Of a DNA stretch of 12,022 nucleotides, positions 8,129 to 12,022 are shown piece after piece. Location of the stretch: contig NAJO01000144.1 in the NCBI GenBank assembly GCA_002077065.1, positions 1 to 12,022 on the forward strand. Direction: 5' to 3'. The notes under the pieces are model-generated. The model had not been told where the DNA came from. It ran no database searches and worked only from the letters and a program-made list of their open reading frames with translations. This stretch comes from Cryoendolithus antarcticus (lineage: Eukaryota; Ascomycota; Dothideomycetes; Cladosporiales; Cladosporiaceae). The position numbers and the translations under genes were made by a program. Positions within the stretch are counted from its first letter, which is position 1. Every line of letters starts with the position of its first letter.

Positions 8129-8745
8129 AGGCTTGTGGCATGCTGTCTGTTTGGCGTATCGATGTTGCAGTAGTCTGCCTGTCGAGGTGTCAACGCGCAG
8201 CCTGAAAAGCCCTGTCGATATGTTCCCTTCAGCATCACAAGAGCCTCATGCACCACAATGAAGTCGCTGCTAATTTACTGGGCATACACCAGGTCGGTCA
8301 GCTCGTCGTCGATGCTCCTTGGGGATACATATCTTACGAGCGCTCAAAATCCGGCCCAGGCAATATACGATTTTCGCTCGCTGGTGACTGAGTCCAAGCG
8401 CCTCCGTATCGGCCTAAGAAACGCACACGGACGCAGCGCGACTAACGGGGCTGCCGGAAGCCGAAGCTTAAGTCGCTTTGCGGTGGTCAAGCATGGATTA
8501 TTGACCGCACTGGAATGTGTCCGATGCGAGAGAGTCCTATGGAGTGAGAAGTAAGGTACGCTCCACGGTGGGTGGGGTGTCATGAACGAGAAGACTATCA
8601 GTCTAGATCATAGCCGTGTTGTATCGCCTACACGGCCTTGACGACAACCGCTTAGCCTTCAGCTTCGCCTTTTTGGTCTTTGCATGCCGCGGACTTGGCA
8701 CCCAGCCCACCAACGCGCGAGACTCGTTTTGGACACAACGACGGA
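8129..8745. other. Interval without a supported gene
   Basis: One 98-aa plus-strand ORF (8258-8554) lacks any recognisable domain, and I do not regard it as supported. The region may include the 3' UTR of the upstream regulator and the promoter of the small basic ORF. Confidence 0.4.
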
Positions 8746-9045
8746 ATGCAGCAGCGCAAAAAGGCGGCGAAAGCTGACAAAGCCGCTCGCAAAGGAGCGC
8801 GCAGGCTACGGCGCGACAAGAAAGTGGCTCTTCAAAAACCTGCCGGACCGCCCGCATCCGCGACTGTAGTGATCGCGCGTCAACCAGCATCTGAACCTGC
8901 CGCAGTCCCGGCGCCTCCGCCATCGCAGTCGCTCTTCGGTGGCAGCCGATCCGCAGTGCGACAACGCTACATAGCGCAGAAACGACTCGCGTCCATGGAC
9001 GGGAGAGCGATGCAGGAGATTCTGATGCTGAAAGCTTGGGCATAA
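8746..9045 (+). CDS. Small Lys/Arg- then Ala/Pro-rich hypothetical protein
   Basis: This is a 99-aa ORF from ATG 8746 to TAA 9045; the frame is open upstream to a TAG at 8653. Seen: residues 4-31 are strongly basic (RKKAAKADKAARKGARRLRR), compatible with a nuclear localisation or nucleic-acid-binding tail. Residues 32-62 are Ala/Pro-rich, and the end (RQRYIAQKRLASMDGRAMQE...) looks helical. I do not recognise it. It could be a small gene, or the tail end of a degraded transposase, since fungal DDE transposases often end in such basic segments. A longer ORF (8603-9166) lies antisense, with Cys/Arg/Ser-rich text that looks like a shadow. It converges on the SAM/HMG gene, with 151 bp between the stops. 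Confidence 0.4.
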   Translation: MQQRKKAAKADKAARKGARRLRRDKKVALQKPAGPPASATVVIARQPASEPAAVPAPPPSQSLFGGSRSAVRQRYIAQKRLASMDGRAMQEILMLKAWA

Positions 9046-9196
9046 TTCCGTAAGTAGTAATGCCTGAAAGTAGCGTGTACGAGCTATTTATCTTTACACC
9101 GCCTACAGAGCTCTGCTCATGCGCCTCGTGATGGATGTGGCTCCAGGAATCCAGCAGCCGAAGCAATTAGATTACAAGTTCGCTCCCTTCAGGAAG
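9046..9196. terminator. Convergent 3' intergenic spacer
   Basis: This 151-bp spacer separates the stop of the small basic ORF (plus) from the stop of the SAM/HMG gene (minus). Both 3' ends must be processed in or beyond this stretch. No obvious AATAAA signal is seen on either strand. Confidence 0.3.
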
Positions 9197-10924
9197 TTAT
9201 AGCGGTCTGTCGCCCTCCCTCGTACTGCCTCCCGGCGACCCGCTACCCTCTAGATGCTCCCCTGCACGCAGTAGAGACGTGATACCCACCGCGCCCAATG
9301 GACTCGCCTGCCCCTGCCCCACATACCTGTTTCCCCTCCCCATCAGCAGCGGCGCCAAGCGCCTATCCGCCATCCGTCCACCCTCGTTCGCAGGCCCTTC
9401 AATCGAAGTGAGGAAGTCCGGTGTCCTGACGCGAGTCGAAGGCGTAAGGACCTTCTCTAGACTCGCGTCAGGGGGTGTGGCGGAGTTGTTGTTCAGAGAT
9501 GAAGATGAGCGCGAGGTAGAGGGCAGGTTGTTGCCGAGGTTGGGGATGTAGCCGTAAGCTAACTGGGTGGAAATGGCCATAGGGTGGTTGATGTGCGTCG
9601 TGAAAGCGTATTCCGAGACGCAGACGGTCTCTTTGTAAGGCGGGAGCAGGGGCAACGTGGCGGGTTTCTGGCGTTCCGGGGTGGGCTTGGGCGCGAAGCG
9701 GGGTTTGGGCAGGCGAGGGGAGATGGAGGAGCTGTCTGCTGCGGCTGCGTTGCATTGCCGCGTGGTGCTCTGCGAGGGCGTGTATTTGGGGTTTTTGAAA
9801 TCTGGCGTGTTGCTGCTGCTAGGGAATTCGACGAACGAGCTGCGGGGGTCGAGGGAGCTCTCGGCGTGGAGGTAAGAGTTCTCGGGACTGCTAGCTCCGG
9901 CGTCTGTGCCGTTGCTGCAGCGTGAGGTCAAGGATGAGAGCTTGTCGTCGCGCTTTCGTTTGCCTCCTGGGGTGTGTTAGTGTTGTGTACTCTGGGGTGA
10001 ATGTGCGTCGCTTGAGCTTACCATGAGGAGGTGGCTCGTGCTTCGCCTTGAAGTCTGCCAGATAGATCTGGTACTCTGCAAATTTCGACGTCTTCTTGTA
10101 CCCTGACAGCTGAGAGTAGTACTTGTCTTTGGCTGCCTGGCTGCGACTCTCGTAAGTCGCCTTTTCGTCTTGGGCAAGCACGCGCCACCGCTCGCCGACA
10201 GTCTTGGCAATCTCGGTGAAGCTGGGATCCGACCCCTTGAGGTCGGCTCTTGTCTCTGCAAAGCTGTCAGCAAGTGCCTCGGAACATGATGAAGAAATAC
10301 GTACGGTTCGAGAATAGTACGTACGCGGACGGCGGTCGATCCGGAGCATACTCGTCGGCCTACATTTCCAAGTCAGCATAGACCCGGCTCATGGGAAAGT
10401 CTTAGAATGAGTCCGCGGATTCAATCCAACTTACCTTTGGGTGGCGCTTATACCGGCGTTTGCCGTTGACGCTCACACGAGCGACGCCATTTCCATTAGC
10501 ATCTTCGTCGACAGCAAGCACTGGATCGGCTTTGCGAACCCCATTCTGTTCCTCGACCATGTGATAAGAACTCTCATCGTAGCTGTTCTTCCGCCTGTAG
10601 TCTGAGATCGCACGTTGCAATATCTACATTAAACGATTTCAGTCCGTCACTTAGAACGGGGCACGGGATCGGCCGTCCCCTCGATGCAGGTCGCGAGAGA
10701 ACCTACCCTGCGGTGACCGAGTTTCACTCCAAGCGCGTCACTATCTGGCGTCAGTTCCATGCTTCTCAAAGGGCTCGAGTCACGAAGCAAACATACAGAT
10801 CAGACTCCGGGATATCGATCAGGACCTCCCAGGTATTAAACGCCTCCCGAACAAACTCATCGTGATACTGCACAAGACCGATGGTGTTCAGCGAATCGTA
10901 AAAGTCGTTCGCGCTCGTCTCCAT
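9197..10924 (-). CDS. SAM-domain plus HMG-box DNA-binding protein, six exons
   Basis: Exons: 10924-10797, 10740-10707 (34 nt), 10623-10435, 10359-10305 (55 nt), 10255-10022 and 9966-9197. Together they make 1410 nt, 469 aa, with every junction in phase. Introns are 55-83 nt with GTATGT, GTAGGT, GTAAGT, GTACGT and GTAAGC donors. Residues about 6-66 form a SAM domain (LNTIGLVQYHDEFVREAF...DALGVKLGHRRILQRAISDYRR). Residues 125-208 form an HMG box that opens RPPSAYVLFSN and contains FTEIAKTVGERWRVL and YKKTSKFAEYQIYLADF. A KRKR nuclear localisation motif lies at 216-219, followed by a long Ser/Pro/Asn-rich tail. Known: HMG boxes bend DNA, and SAM domains mediate self- or partner association; this pairing occurs in a conserved ascomycete nuclear protein. 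It is not a mating-type gene as far as I can see. An ATG four codons upstream (10936) is an alternative start. No lesion was seen. Confidence 0.88.
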
Positions 10925-11325
10925 GATACATCCCATGCCTTCCTGGCCAGGCCTGTGTGCGTACACCGCGAGAGAGTAAGGCAAAGCGGTCCAGGTCGCC
11001 GAAGCGGGTGAGAATGAAATCGCAGAGACGGCTGGCCGGTATGGAAGAGCGCCTACTCTGGTATGACGATATACTGAACATTCGCTACAGATCGTATCGA
11101 TTGATGTGGATCCAGAAGATCTGCGGCTGGTGGCACAAAGGTGGGAGGTGGTCCGAGATATGCATGCGTGACCGGGTAGCGTCTCTATTGTCTTCGTACA
11201 GGAACGGAGTGAGCTCCTAGTGTATTCCCTGGAGACGTAGTCGAGGCTGGGTAATAGGCACGCGCTACTTCCTGACTAGGCCTTGAGGGCGTGTAGACAT
11301 GGGACGGGATTAGGGATTGCCGATC
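10925..11325. promoter_or_regulatory. Upstream region of the SAM/HMG gene
   Basis: On the minus strand, pyrimidine-rich stretches (about 10965-11050, e.g. ttcattctcacccgcttc) precede the start codon. This is common in fungal core promoters and 5' leaders. Short ORFs on both strands here have no recognisable domain. Confidence 0.4.
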
Positions 11326-11697
11326 CTAGGTCTTGCTCATACTTCTCTGAAGTGGATTATTTGTGCTTGTAGTCAAATACAGTGCTGGACCAGACAGATG
11401 GTTCATGTGGATCTCGTGTGTGCGGGCAGACAAGAAGCGGCAGGAATAATAATGGGAGTCTCCCGGAGCTGGGCCAAAAGCCAGATGCGCATCTTCTGCA
11501 CAGACAGATTCAAGATTGACGACGATTGACGCAGATTGCCTTGCCACTGACGGTGTCGACTCCGGCGAGGCAAGATCCACTTCTCCGTTCTTTCGCTTGG
11601 ATGGTTCGGTCAAGGCAATGTAGCCGGCCTGTGCGACTCGAGGGGATGGCTTAGCAGCGCCTAGACTGGTCCATAGCGAGGTTCCCGTCGTAGCCGT
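11326..11697 (-). other. Open frame of unknown status
   Basis: This frame is open from a TGA near 11698 down to TAG at 11326-11328, about 123 codons. It has no methionine in its first part and reads ...GYIALTEPSKRKNGEVDLASPESTPSV.... The KRKNGEVDLASPEST portion looks protein-like, but I cannot place it in a family. It could be an internal exon, a relic or chance. A minus-strand 5' splice-like GTAAGT lies upstream near 11763-11768, in different sequence context. Confidence 0.2.
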
Positions 11698-11764
11698 TCA
11701 AGGGAGCAGGTGGTTGCGTGCAGCCACAAAGGTCTACCACTGCAATTCCACCGCGTCTCTACTT

Positions 11765-11903
11765 ACCTCGAAACCTCATCTCCTACAATACCATCATACC
11801 CCGCCCATCCCAGGGCAATCCCTTCACACTCCACTTGCATCGCAATCTCCCACACCCGCATGCCACACCTCTCGACTCCACCCGCGGCTAGGCGCAATCT
11901 GTC
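11765..11903 (+). promoter_or_regulatory. C-rich, G-poor leader/promoter-like tract
   Basis: The plus strand here is dominated by C, T and A, with only about a dozen G in 125 bases. Such strand asymmetry often precedes transcription starts of fungal genes. It lies immediately before the candidate start codon at 11904. It could instead be low-complexity sequence. Confidence 0.35.
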
Positions 11904-12022
11904 ATGGCGAACCTGAACCCTAGCAAGCCGCAAGCGCTGTCTTCGGGTAGACCGATGTGCCTCTTGACTTGATCGTGACGGTCACACTGCATCGGACTAA
12001 GGTCGGGATAGAAGCCGATTCC
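11904..12022 (+). CDS. Possible first exon of a plus-strand gene running off the right edge
   Basis: ATG at 11904 has G at -3 and +4 and opens MANLNPSKPQALSS. The frame reaches a TGA in about 70 bases unless a 65-nt intron is removed (11947-12011: donor GTAGAC, ACTAAG, acceptor ATAG). That intron would join in phase to a continuation GAA GCC GAT TCC at the edge. About 140 bases upstream (11765-11903) are C/T/A-rich and G-poor, like a fungal core promoter and leader. No domain is visible, so this is tentative. Confidence 0.3.

Noticed and set aside
7602..8261. 219-aa plus-strand ORF in another frame
   Set aside because: It overlaps exon 2 of the Zn2Cys6 regulator, whose zinc cluster and linker motifs define the coding frame.
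9279..9925. Plus-strand ORFs over the SAM/HMG tail
   Set aside because: They are antisense to the last exon. Their Gly/Arg-rich text is the complement of a Ser/Pro-rich coding region.
10295..10315. GGTTCGA-like word as a tRNA B box
   Set aside because: No matching A box or cloverleaf around it. It sits at the exon 4/intron 4 border of the SAM/HMG gene.
9891..10379. HMG box as evidence of a mating-type locus
   Set aside because: The SAM domain joined upstream and the overall architecture point to a different conserved HMG protein. No MAT1-1 or flanking MAT-locus marker is visible.

Overview
The window reads as nuclear DNA of a filamentous ascomycete, probably a Dothideomycete (inference from gene families). 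The evidence is 50-85 nt GT..AG introns with CTGAC/CTAAC-type branch sites, two Zn2Cys6 regulators with the intron lying just before the third cysteine, a fungal NB-ARC/TPR receptor, a HeLo-domain gene, a fungal-type YTH domain, and a SAM-plus-HMG-box gene. No rRNA, tRNA, CRISPR or recognisable intact transposon was seen.

Left part (1-4858), decayed accessory genes. A minus-strand Zn2Cys6 regulator (607 to beyond the left edge) has a 14-nt micro-exon and a one-base frameshift. A plus-strand YTH domain relic (about 873-1316) has lost both tryptophans expected in the m6A cage. A minus-strand HeLo gene (2503-1656) and a plus-strand NB-ARC/TPR NLR gene (2851-4858) lie head to head across a 347-bp spacer. 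The NLR N-terminus and the HeLo C-terminal tail carry a similar short Q/N/G motif. This is the layout of fungal NLR/effector pairs that signal by templating an amyloid fold and trigger programmed cell death. Both genes are broken. The NLR has seven in-frame stops and no frameshift that I can see; the HeLo gene has three stops, a 13-bp tandem duplication and one further frameshift. Every one of these stops is TAG or TAA, which fits repeat-induced point mutation (RIP).

Middle (4859-7212): no recognisable gene. About 5161-5765 is TA-rich and CA-poor and looks like mutated repeat or relic DNA.

Right part (7213-12022), mostly intact genes. There is an apparently complete Zn2Cys6 regulator of 285 aa (two exons), a small basic ORF (8746-9045), and a six-exon minus-strand SAM/HMG-box regulator of about 469 aa (10924-9197). 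A weakly supported first exon of a plus-strand gene lies at the right edge behind a C-rich, G-poor leader. The window therefore seems to cross from a mutated accessory block into more conserved sequence.
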